Part shown: in pieces, positions 47,120-54,022 of the stretch
Layout of the letters: each line of letters opens with the position of its first letter
How positions within the stretch are numbered: the stretch's first letter is position 1
Assembly: GCA_900290095.1 (NCBI GenBank)
Contig: OKQS01000001.1
Coordinates: 434,001 to 498,000 of the forward strand
DNA: 64,000 nucleotides
Source: Khoudiadiopia massiliensis
GTDB lineage: Bacteria; Bacillota; Clostridia; Tissierellales; Peptoniphilaceae
Reading direction: 5' to 3'
Position numbers and translations under genes: made by a program
The notes under the pieces: model-generated
Databases searched by the model: none
Seen by the model: the letters and a program-made list of their open reading frames with translations, nothing else
What the model was told of the DNA's origin: nothing

Positions 47120-47134
47120 GCTCCTGTGGTACAA
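47120..47134 (+). promoter_or_regulatory. Extended minus-10 promoter of the AlaX-like gene
   Basis: TGGTACAAT (an extended TGn plus TACAAT) ends about 20 nt before the plus-strand start at 47154, and no good minus-35 box is seen. The short distance leaves a very brief untranslated leader containing AGGAGGAG. Confidence 0.4.
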
Positions 47135-47153
47135 TATGCAAATAGGAGGAGCT

Positions 47154-47804
47154 ATGAAGAGCCTAATTATAAATCCATACCAATGTGAGCTGAATGCCCA
47201 TGTAACCAACAAAAGACTTGAAGGAAAATATAAGCATATAAGCTTTACCGACAGCATTTTTCCTCTATATTCCGAACTGTCCATACCTATGGAAGATGGC
47301 ATCATAGGGTCAAACCGTCTTATCCGCGTTTACATGGATGGGGATAAGCAGGTTCACGTCTTTGATGGACAGGCCGACTCACAGGACTTAAAAATGCAGG
47401 TCTCTTATGAAAAAAGGATTGTCAATATAAGGGATATAAGCTTGAGGTTGCTCATAAGCTATGCCTGCACCTTCTTGTATAACCGCAAGCCCTATGATTT
47501 TAAGAGCCGCGACTCACTTGACAATAGGCTTTGCACCTTTTCACTTGACGGCCACTTCACTTATTCGGATACGGAAGATATGCTGAAAAATTTGAATTTT
47601 CTGGTCCAAAAGCTTATCTCTGCAGGCCTAATGATAAAGAGTAAAAATTCCGGCCTATCGGTAAAAACTTCCCTATTCGGGGTTTTTACCTGTCCCTGGA
47701 TCGGCCCCCATGTTGCTTTCACTTCTGAGATCGGCTCTTTCAAACTTTCTCTTGATCAAATCGGTGAAAACAAGTTGATTATGAGCTTTGAACTAAGCCA
47801 TTAG
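47154..47804 (+). CDS. Degenerate AlaX-like (alanyl-tRNA editing domain) protein
   Basis: The protein has 216 residues. Residues 7-100 follow the AlaRS editing/AlaX pattern (INPYQCELNAHV, GSNRLIRVYMDGDKQVHVFDG, SYEKRIVNIRDISLRLLISYA), and the end (TCPWIGPHVAFTSEIGSFKL) corresponds to the CGGTHV-NTGEIG motif. The first metal pair, normally HxxxH in 'HTAQHLLS', is absent here (RDISLRLLIS). One Cys (C180) and one His (H186) remain at altered spacing. Editing activity is therefore doubtful. I start at ATG 47154, with AGGAGGAG upstream, not six codons earlier. It is a single gene on plus, followed by a bidirectional terminator. Confidence 0.6.
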   Translation: MKSLIINPYQCELNAHVTNKRLEGKYKHISFTDSIFPLYSELSIPMEDGIIGSNRLIRVYMDGDKQVHVFDGQADSQDLKMQVSYEKRIVNIRDISLRLLISYACTFLYNRKPYDFKSRDSLDNRLCTFSLDGHFTYSDTEDMLKNLNFLVQKLISAGLMIKSKNSGLSVKTSLFGVFTCPWIGPHVAFTSEIGSFKLSLDQIGENKLIMSFELSH

Positions 47805-47824
47805 GTCCTTACACTATAAATTAT

Positions 47825-47870
47825 AAAAAAAAGCCCGATGACCATGTGTCCCATGATCATCGGGTTTCTT
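47825..47870. terminator. Bidirectional terminator
   Basis: Arms CCCGATGA (47834-47841) and TCATCGGG (47857-47864), extended by CATG/CATG after one mismatch, carry a T tract on plus (TTTCTT) and a run of eight T on minus. It serves the convergent genes at 47154-47804 and 47888-48301. Confidence 0.82.
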
Positions 47871-47887
47871 ATCATCGTGTTCTGTTT

Positions 47888-48301
47888 TTATCTGTTTTCT
47901 TTAGGGCCTGTCGCTAAATCCGGGCTTTTTCTCACCCTTCTTACCGGCCCGGGTCCGGGTTTTCTGCCCCCTCCGGTCCTGCCGGATGTTTTAGGCGTGT
48001 GAGAAAATGTTGCAAATATTGTCAAAAGCCAAGCTGAGCCAAGGGCTATGCAAGCTGCTGTAAAAGTTGCCAGACCATACCATACTGTTTTTAGGCCGCT
48101 TGGATGGGTAAGCCTTCCCCAACCTATGAATATAAGAATTATGCCGGAAATGATTCCCAAAATGGCCGGCAAATATTTAGTTTTCCTTCCCTTATCCAAG
48201 ATGAAGAAAGCAAATGTCGCTAAAACAAATAACAGGGTAAGGATCGGGAACATGATCAATTTTCCCTGGTATTGACTTATTATTTTAAAAATTCCGGACA
48301 T
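47888..48301 (-). CDS. Small membrane protein of unknown function
   Basis: I do not recognise a family. The 137-residue protein has three hydrophobic helices (residues about 18-34, 44-62 and 78-96) and a basic, Gly/Pro-rich cytosolic tail (GGGRKPGPGPVRRVRK). I start it at ATG 48301 because AAGGAG lies upstream; an ORF extended to 48346 has no such site. A possible promoter with TGTTATTAT lies about 40 nt upstream on minus. It is isolated between convergent and divergent plus-strand genes. Confidence 0.7.
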   Translation of the reverse strand: MSGIFKIISQYQGKLIMFPILTLLFVLATFAFFILDKGRKTKYLPAILGIISGIILIFIGWGRLTHPSGLKTVWYGLATFTAACIALGSAWLLTIFATFSHTPKTSGRTGGGRKPGPGPVRRVRKSPDLATGPKENR

Positions 48302-48456
48302 AAATAAACTCCTTTGTTTTTTATCTATAATAACACATAGGGTCAAGCCCTAAACAGGATATACTTTTTTCTTCCATAGCAATTATATTACTTGTGCGTT
48401 AAAATATTTGTTGAAATAATCAATATTTAATAAAAAGTTCATTGAAGGGATTATTT

Positions 48457-49371
48457 ATGAAAAGAAACAAATGGCTAAAAATCTTTTTATTTCTTCTTGT
48501 TTTGATAGTTCTGATCAGTTTAAGGCCGTCAATGGCTGATGTCGGCGGTGGGCTGGACTGGGATTCCGACAAATGGGGCGGTGGAGGCGGCTTCAGTGGA
48601 GGTTCTTCCCGTAGCCTTTTTGGGTTTGATCCCTTCTTCTTATTCTATATGTTCTCAAGGTTTCCCTTACCCTTCCTGATAATAGTCGGAATAGTGGTGG
48701 TCTTCAGAATTATGAATGTTAAAAATATTAAAGATTCATCTTCATTCAAGTCGGATTTAGAAAGTGATGAAGCCAATCAAGACTTTTCCACTTCACAAGA
48801 GAGTGGACTGGATGAGCTTCTGGAAATGGATCCGGATTTCTCAGAGCAGGAGTTTTTGAGTCGGGCATCCAGCGTTTTTGTAGCTCTCCAGAATGCCTGG
48901 ACGGAAAAAGACCCCAAAACTCTGAGAACCTTTGAATCCGACCAGCTATATTTCCAACATAAGCAGCAGCTAGATGACTATATAAAAAGATCAAAAACAA
49001 ATATTGTTGAGGACCTGAGCGTGCTTGATAACATAATTGAAAAATTTTCAAAAGACAGTCGTAACCAGTACCTCTCCTGCATAATAAAAGCCAGGTACAA
49101 GGACTATGTTATAGACGATACAAGTGGCAAAATCATAAAGGGCCGTCCGGACGACCGCTATATCATGACCTACAGGATGCTCTTTTTCCGCAAGCTTGAT
49201 GCCCGGAGCAATGGTGACTATGAAGGAAAAGTAACTGAATGTCCCAATTGCGGGGCAAACTTATCGATAGATCAAAATGGGGTTTGTGAATACTGCGGTT
49301 CTCAGGTCAATGCCGGGGCCTACCAATGGCTCTTGACGGAATTGAAACCCCTTTCTCAAATTAGAATTTAG
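48457..49371 (+). CDS. Tim44-like domain membrane protein with C-terminal zinc ribbon
   Basis: The 304-residue protein has a signal peptide (residues 1-28, ending SMA), a Gly/Ser-rich stretch (DKWGGGGGFSGGSS), one membrane helix (about 60-84), an acidic linker and a Tim44-like domain (FLSRASSVFVALQNAWTEKDPKTL, then a beta-rich half). The C terminus is a zinc ribbon (CPNCGANLSIDQNGVCEYCG). Tim44-like proteins of this sort are found in bacterial envelopes, function unclear. The start at ATG 48457 has GAAGGG upstream. The next gene, an L,D-transpeptidase, begins 17 nt later, so they probably form an envelope pair. Confidence 0.8.
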   Translation: MKRNKWLKIFLFLLVLIVLISLRPSMADVGGGLDWDSDKWGGGGGFSGGSSRSLFGFDPFFLFYMFSRFPLPFLIIVGIVVVFRIMNVKNIKDSSSFKSDLESDEANQDFSTSQESGLDELLEMDPDFSEQEFLSRASSVFVALQNAWTEKDPKTLRTFESDQLYFQHKQQLDDYIKRSKTNIVEDLSVLDNIIEKFSKDSRNQYLSCIIKARYKDYVIDDTSGKIIKGRPDDRYIMTYRMLFFRKLDARSNGDYEGKVTECPNCGANLSIDQNGVCEYCGSQVNAGAYQWLLTELKPLSQIRI

Positions 49372-49387
49372 AATTAGGGGGTATTTT

Positions 49388-50455
49388 ATGAAACTTATAA
49401 GAAATAAAAACAATCTTGCTTTAAAAAAAATCGGACGTTTGCTAAAAAACTTTGTTCTTTTAACATCCTTGGCCTTCTTTCTTTCAATGGTCCTAAGCCT
49501 TCCTTCTGCAAGGGCGGATTCGAATGGGAAAGCTCAGGATTCCACCTCTTCTAAAGAGCTCTTCTTTAAATCAATCGAGGAGGCTAAAGAAAATCCTATC
49601 CTCTATCCTGAATATAAGGCAAGCCCTGAGGAAAGCACCCCTTCTGAAAATGAAGGATTAGGCAATGAGGATCTTCCCTCCAATAGATTTGTCAGGGTCA
49701 ATGATGACTATGGATATTTCTATGACCTTGATGGGAATATAATGAGATCCACCATAATAAAGTCTTCCGACGGCAAGCTTTACTATGCACCTGATAGCGG
49801 TAAAATCCCCCTTGGCAGGGTCGGTGCTTTTACAGCTGAAGGAAAAATATACTATAGGCTTAAATCCGGAGAACTTCATGTAGGCTGGATAAAAGATAAG
49901 GGAAATAGCTTCTACTATAGTCCTCAGAAGCTGACCAACTGCTACAAAACCGTGGGCAAGAACCCCTACTATTTTGATGCGGATGGCCGAGCCCAGGATG
50001 ATAAAACCTACTCTGTTAAAAATGAGTGGTCGTATAGCAAGGGCTACCTGTCCGGGCCGGCTGTCAGGGAAAGGAATGTCGGTAGCAGCCATATAGTCAT
50101 AAGCCTTAGGCACCAATATCTGTGGCTCTTTAAAAATCACCGCCTCTTTCTGAATACTCCGATAATATCGGGCAAGCCATCAAGTCCGACCATTAGAGGG
50201 AATTTTGCAATTCAAGGAAAGGCTACCAATAAAACTCTGGTAGGCCCTGATTACCGTTCGCCGGTCAAATATTGGCTCCCCTTCTCCGGAAGCTACGGCA
50301 TTCATGATGCCTCCTGGCAAAGATCAAGGAATTTTTATAAGGATTCATCTTCATATCGCCGGGTAGGAAGCCACGGCTGCGTGAATATCCTGCCCTCAGT
50401 AATGCCGAAAATCTTCAATAACATTTTTGTCGGAGCCTCTGTCACTGTTTATTAA
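49388..50455 (+). CDS. Secreted L,D-transpeptidase (YkuD) with cell-wall-binding-type repeats
   Basis: The 355-residue protein has a signal/anchor helix (about 23-43), an acidic linker, repeats of the type YFYDLDGNI, LYYAPDSGKI, IYYRLKSGEL (about 105-210) resembling cell-wall-binding or WG-type repeats, and a C-terminal YkuD domain with HQYLWLFKNH, YGIHDASW and the catalytic SHGCVNI near residue 332. YkuD enzymes make 3-3 crosslinks in peptidoglycan or attach proteins to it. AGGGGG precedes the ATG. It is the second gene of the plus-strand pair and ends at a bidirectional terminator. Confidence 0.9.
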   Translation: MKLIRNKNNLALKKIGRLLKNFVLLTSLAFFLSMVLSLPSARADSNGKAQDSTSSKELFFKSIEEAKENPILYPEYKASPEESTPSENEGLGNEDLPSNRFVRVNDDYGYFYDLDGNIMRSTIIKSSDGKLYYAPDSGKIPLGRVGAFTAEGKIYYRLKSGELHVGWIKDKGNSFYYSPQKLTNCYKTVGKNPYYFDADGRAQDDKTYSVKNEWSYSKGYLSGPAVRERNVGSSHIVISLRHQYLWLFKNHRLFLNTPIISGKPSSPTIRGNFAIQGKATNKTLVGPDYRSPVKYWLPFSGSYGIHDASWQRSRNFYKDSSSYRRVGSHGCVNILPSVMPKIFNNIFVGASVTVY

Positions 50456-50512
50456 TAACATCGACTCCCTGAACCCTACCCTTTGAATTATTCATATCAT
50501 AAATAATGGCAA

Positions 50513-50555
50513 CAAAAAACCTTCCCGATTTGGAAATGCAAACGGGAAGGTTTTG
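50513..50555. terminator. Bidirectional terminator between the transpeptidase and rpsI
   Basis: Arms ACCTTCCCG (50519-50527) and CGGGAAGGT (50543-50551) with a 15-nt loop are followed by TTTTG on plus and TTTTTTG on minus. It serves the convergent transpeptidase and rplM-rpsI transcripts. Confidence 0.82.
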
Positions 50556-50563
50556 TATTGTAA

Positions 50564-50953
50564 TTAACGCTTTGAGAACTGTGGGCTCTTACGAGCTTTC
50601 TTAAATCCGTATTTATAGCGTTCTTTCTTACGTGAGTCTCTTGTAAGATAGCCGGCACTCTTCAAAGTTTTCCTGAGATCAGGCTGGAACTCCAAAAGGG
50701 CTCTTGCTATTCCAAGTCTTATGGCTCCTGCCTGTCCGCTGTATCCGCCACCTTTAACATTTACAAGAACATCGAATGAATCAAGGTTTCCTGTAAGCTT
50801 TAAGGGTGAAACAGCATCCTGACGAAGCTCTTCATAATCAAAATATTCTTCTATTTTATGGCCGTTAACTTCTACCTTTCCTGAACCGGGAAGAAGACGT
50901 ACCCTTGCAACGGCCGACTTGCGGCGTCCTGTGCCACGATATTGCTGATCCAT
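50564..50953 (-). CDS. rpsI: 30S ribosomal protein S9
   Basis: S9 lies in the 30S head; its C-terminal tail contacts P-site tRNA. The 129-residue protein begins [18 protein letters not shown] and ends [12 protein letters not shown], the canonical tail. I start it at ATG 50953 with GAGGAGG upstream, not five codons earlier. It follows rplM by 11 nt, the universal L13-S9 pair. Confidence 0.98.
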   Translation of the reverse strand: MDQQYRGTGRRKSAVARVRLLPGSGKVEVNGHKIEEYFDYEELRQDAVSPLKLTGNLDSFDVLVNVKGGGYSGQAGAIRLGIARALLEFQPDLRKTLKSAGYLTRDSRKKERYKYGFKKARKSPQFSKR

Positions 50954-50964
50954 GCTTGTCCTCC

Positions 50965-51396
50965 TCAATCAAATTTCAATTCTTCCGGCATTTGAGCTTC
51001 ATGCTTGTGCTCAGGTCCGACATAGATTTTCAACTTCCTGGCCATCTGACGACCAAGGCTGTTGTGAGGCAGCATGCCCTTAATGGCCTTTTCAAGAATC
51101 CTCTCGGGATGCTTTTCTTTCATCTCTGCATAGGGGATCTCTCTGCGGCCACCCGGGAATCCCGTGTGATGGACATAGACCTTTTTCAATTCCTTGTTGC
51201 CGGTAAGACGAACTTTCTCGGCATTAACAATGATTACATAGTCGCCCGTATCAACGTTTGGTGTGAATGTGGGCTTGTGTTTACCTCTGAGAACTGAAGC
51301 GACATTCGTAGCTAAACGACCTACTACCTGGTCGCTGGCGTCTACGACATACCATTTGCGCTCCACTTCAAGCGGTTTTGCCAAAGTGCTTTTCAT
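50965..51396 (-). CDS. rplM: 50S ribosomal protein L13
   Basis: L13 is an early 50S assembly protein. The 143-residue protein shows the conserved [38 protein letters not shown] and [15 protein letters not shown] precedes the ATG. It heads the rplM-rpsI pair, behind a strong promoter (51557-51585) and a 150-nt structured leader. Confidence 0.98.
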   Translation of the reverse strand: MKSTLAKPLEVERKWYVVDASDQVVGRLATNVASVLRGKHKPTFTPNVDTGDYVIIVNAEKVRLTGNKELKKVYVHHTGFPGGRREIPYAEMKEKHPERILEKAIKGMLPHNSLGRQMARKLKIYVGPEHKHEAQMPEELKFD

Positions 51397-51556
51397 TTTT
51401 GCTCCTTTTCTTTCTTACTGCCCCCATAATTTAGACTCCGCACAAGGGGGAGGCGGGTTTTGTTTATTCGACAATTTGTGTTTCGCACATCGACGCTGCG
51501 AAATAATTGCTGAAGAATCCAAGGGGCAAAGACCTTGCCCACACAGATACCGAACA
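51397..51556 (-). promoter_or_regulatory. Structured leader of rplM-rpsI (candidate L13 autoregulatory leader)
   Basis: The 5' leader of about 150 nt contains two clear hairpins on the minus strand. One pairs GGGCAA with TTGCCC (about 51525-51541). The other pairs TTTCGCA with TGCGAAA around a nine-base loop (51482-51504), with an outer CAATT/AATTG stem. Autoregulatory L13 leaders are known in Firmicutes; I cannot confirm that this belongs to the same RNA family. Confidence 0.45.
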
Positions 51557-51585
51557 ATGATAGCAAATATAGGCTTTTATGTCAA
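51557..51585 (-). promoter_or_regulatory. Sigma-A-type promoter of rplM-rpsI
   Basis: On the minus strand a perfect TTGACA (51580-51585) is followed after 17 nt by TATCAT (51557-51562). It starts just after the rpiB stop codon. Confidence 0.82.
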
Positions 51586-51592
51586 ATCAACC

Positions 51593-52039
51593 CTACATAT
51601 GTTCAGCTTCATATTTGCTGATAATATCCAACCTGTTTTGGTGTCTTCCACCCTCAAACTCTGCTTCCAGGAAAGCCTTGACCAAATCCTTGGCCACGTC
51701 CGGCCCGACAACTCTTGATCCTATTGCCAGAATATTTGCATTGTTATGCTGTCTGGCCTTGGCCGCCGAATAAGTCTCTGAAACGGCTGCGCACCTCACG
51801 CCCTTGACCTTATTGGCAGCTATTGACATACCTATACCTGTACCGCAAATAAGGATGCCCAGGTCAACCTGAGAATCAACGACAGCCTTTGACAATTTCA
51901 AGGCATAGTCGGGATAGTCCACCCGGTCGGCGTTTTCCGGCCCAAAATCTTCCACATCATAGCCAAGCTCTTTAATGTAATCAACGATCATGGGCTTGAG
52001 CAGGTATCCTGCATGGTCTGAAGCTACTCCTATACGCAT
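51593..52039 (-). CDS. rpiB: Ribose-5-phosphate isomerase B
   Basis: The enzyme interconverts ribose 5-phosphate and ribulose 5-phosphate. The 148-residue protein has ASDHAGYLLK near the N terminus, the catalytic-loop ILICGTGIGMSIAANK with its Cys near residue 65, and the C-terminal region FEGGRHQNRLDII. AAAGGTTGG precedes the ATG. It lies between rnpB and rplM; no promoter of its own was clear, so it may be read through from rnpB. Confidence 0.95.
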   Translation of the reverse strand: MRIGVASDHAGYLLKPMIVDYIKELGYDVEDFGPENADRVDYPDYALKLSKAVVDSQVDLGILICGTGIGMSIAANKVKGVRCAAVSETYSAAKARQHNNANILAIGSRVVGPDVAKDLVKAFLEAEFEGGRHQNRLDIISKYEAEHM

Positions 52040-52086
52040 GGTCCAACCTTTCTATTTTCTATGTCAATTTTGAAAAATATGTAAAT

Positions 52087-52413
52087 TTGGAAGCAAGTCT
52101 ATAAGCCGTGTTCTGTTTTGACTATCATCTATCTCGTCCGGGCGTCGCCGCCCGGCTCCAGCGATTATTCGGCGGAGCGAGCAACTCCTTATATGCCGTT
52201 CCATCTTGCACCGGATGGGGTTTACAGGGCCATGCCGTCTCCGACATGCCGGTGGGCTCTTACCCCGCCTTTCCACCCTTGCCCCTGAATAGGGGCGGTC
52301 TATTTCTGTTGCACCTGCCTTGAAGTCACCTTCACCGGACGTTATCCGGCATCCTGCTCTTTGGTGCACGGACTTTCCTCGAACCTGTCGCGATAGTCCA
52401 ACTTACTTCCACT
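52087..52413 (-). ncRNA. rnpB: RNase P RNA
   Basis: The catalytic RNA of RNase P, which matures tRNA 5' ends. Minus-strand signatures include GAGGAAAGTCCGTGC near the 5' end, CAGAAATAGACCGCC in the middle and CAGAACACGGCTTATAGAC near the 3' end. The ends are placed by pairing GGAAGTAAG (52402-52410) with CTTGCTTCC (52089-52097) as helix P1. A TATAAT with extended TGn (52418-52423) lies just upstream. The exact ends may be off by a few bases. No terminator is evident before rpiB. Confidence 0.95.
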
Positions 52414-52417
52414 GAGA

Positions 52418-52426
52418 ATTATAACA
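52418..52426 (-). promoter_or_regulatory. Extended minus-10 promoter of rnpB
   Basis: On the minus strand TGTTATAAT gives a perfect TATAAT with the extended TGn motif, 6-8 nt before the predicted 5' end. The minus-35 position falls within the end of the Nif3-like gene and is not close to consensus. Confidence 0.6.
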
Positions 52427-52431
52427 TAGGT

Positions 52432-53238
52432 TTAGATTCCCCGCCTTATGCAGTCCCAGGAATCTTTCGATAAATAACAGGGGACTTGGGGACAGATCTC
52501 CCCTCCCCATTCTTTTGCCCTCTCCATGGCCGGCTGCTCCGAAGCGAAATGGCCAAGGTCAATAAGGGATAGCCCCCTTCTTACAGCATCCTGGGCTTCA
52601 TGGTATTTGATGTCTGCTGTAACAAAGAGGTCAGCTCCTCCTGCCAGAGCCCGGTCAACAAAGGACATGCCACCTCCGCCAAGAATAGCAATCCTGCTTA
52701 CTTTTTTATCCGGCTCGCCGTATATGAATACGCCATTGGCCCCGAACTTTTTATTTAAAATTTCACCAAATTGTCTTATGGTCATGTTTGGGCCAGGAGA
52801 AGACCCTATCCTTCCCATCCCCCTTGAAAAAGCATAAAGAGGATGATCCTCAGACATGGGCACCAGGGCTTCAGTATCTCTTAAGCCTATGATTTCAGCT
52901 ATATAATCATTGACTCCCCCATTAACTGCATCGAAGGCCGTATGAGAAGAATATAGGCTAATCCCCTCCCTTATTGACCTGATTATCATGGCGGAAAGGG
53001 GGTCATCCATAAGCAGTGACTTGATTGGGCTATAAAAAACCGGATGGTGGGTGAATATCAGGTTTGCCCCCTTCTCAATTGCCAAATCTATAGCGGCATC
53101 AGTCAAGTCCAAGGAAAAGACCACACCCTTGAGTTCCTTGTTAAAATCTCCGAATTGCTTGCCGGTGTTGTCCCAATCTTCCTGTAGTTCAGCCGGAACT
53201 CTTTTTTCCCATTCATTAACCCATTCAGCTATAAGCAT
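52432..53238 (-). CDS. Nif3-like dinuclear metal-centre protein
   Basis: The 268-residue protein belongs to the Nif3/YqfO family, hexameric proteins with a two-metal site. Key segments are EDWDNTGKQFG near residue 20, FTHHPVFYSP near residue 62, YSSHTAFDAVNGGVND near residue 97 and the C-terminal DLGHFASEQPAM. It is short, without the PII-like insert found in YqfO. AAGGAG precedes the ATG, and it follows trmK by three bases. This neighbour order is standard in Firmicutes; the biochemical role of the family is not settled. Confidence 0.93.
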   Translation of the reverse strand: MLIAEWVNEWEKRVPAELQEDWDNTGKQFGDFNKELKGVVFSLDLTDAAIDLAIEKGANLIFTHHPVFYSPIKSLLMDDPLSAMIIRSIREGISLYSSHTAFDAVNGGVNDYIAEIIGLRDTEALVPMSEDHPLYAFSRGMGRIGSSPGPNMTIRQFGEILNKKFGANGVFIYGEPDKKVSRIAILGGGGMSFVDRALAGGADLFVTADIKYHEAQDAVRRGLSLIDLGHFASEQPAMERAKEWGGEICPQVPCYLSKDSWDCIRRGI

Positions 53239-53241
53239 AAA

Positions 53242-54015
53242 TTACTCCTTACTAGGCCAATCGTAAAGTGACAGAAGGACTCCTATGTCCTTCCTATCCT
53301 CACTCAAAAGGCCGATCCGATCGGAAATATTTTTAGTGTCTTTTTCCTTCAGTTCTCTCTCAAGCTTGTCAATTAAAAGACCTGTTGAAGAAAAATCTTT
53401 TTCGAGCTTTTCTTTTAGAACAGGATTTTTCTTTAATAACAGGTCGGGTCCATATTTTAAGGCCAATTTTCTTTCTGACATATCAACATAGGCCTCATTT
53501 ATCTTTTTTGCCGGATTGAGGTCTAAAATCGTGTAGTAATGACCCGAATCATAGACCATTTCCTCGGAAATACACCATCCCAAAGAAATTAAAAACTTTC
53601 TGAACATGGGAAGGTCGCTCTGTGGGCCGACCAGGACTTGGCCTGTCTTCTTAACCAGGTCGATATTGCCCTCCATTATCCTCTGTATGAGTCTTCCGCC
53701 CATTCCGGCTATGACTATAAGATCACAGGCTTCAAAGTTCAAGCCTTTCAAACCGTCGTTGACCAGGCAGGAAATTTTTCGGCTATATGGATTTTCCCCC
53801 GAAAACTCCTGATCTTTTAAAAAATTTTTAAGTTTTGAAATTGAAGCTACCGATATATCGGTAGCCAGGATCCTTTTTATATCGTCTCTTTCAGCCAGGC
53901 CGCAAGAGATAAGACCGTGGTCACAACCCACCTCAATTGCAAAATCAGCTGCCCCGGCCATGTCGACCAGAGCAGCTATTCTTCCTTTTTTACCTAATTC
54001 AATATCTCTTGGCAT
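53242..54015 (-). CDS. trmK: tRNA (adenine(22)-N(1))-methyltransferase TrmK
   Basis: TrmK methylates N1 of adenine 22 in tRNA. The 257-residue protein has a SAM-binding loop (EVGCDHGLI near residue 28), the family motif VIAGMGGRLI near residue 101 and VGPQSDLPMFRKFL near 129, with a C-terminal coiled-coil-like segment (LIDKLERELKEKD). It starts 7 nt after the sigA stop with GGAG in the sigA end. Its position between sigA and the Nif3-like gene is the classic Firmicute order. Confidence 0.95.
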   Translation of the reverse strand: MPRDIELGKKGRIAALVDMAGAADFAIEVGCDHGLISCGLAERDDIKRILATDISVASISKLKNFLKDQEFSGENPYSRKISCLVNDGLKGLNFEACDLIVIAGMGGRLIQRIMEGNIDLVKKTGQVLVGPQSDLPMFRKFLISLGWCISEEMVYDSGHYYTILDLNPAKKINEAYVDMSERKLALKYGPDLLLKKNPVLKEKLEKDFSSTGLLIDKLERELKEKDTKNISDRIGLLSEDRKDIGVLLSLYDWPSKE

Positions 54016-54022
54016 ATGGGGA

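Noticed and set aside
48301-48360. The string TTTAGGGCTTGAC shared with the rpsL promoter region
   Set aside because: Two occurrences of a 13-nt string including a minus-35-like box are too few to support a regulatory motif.
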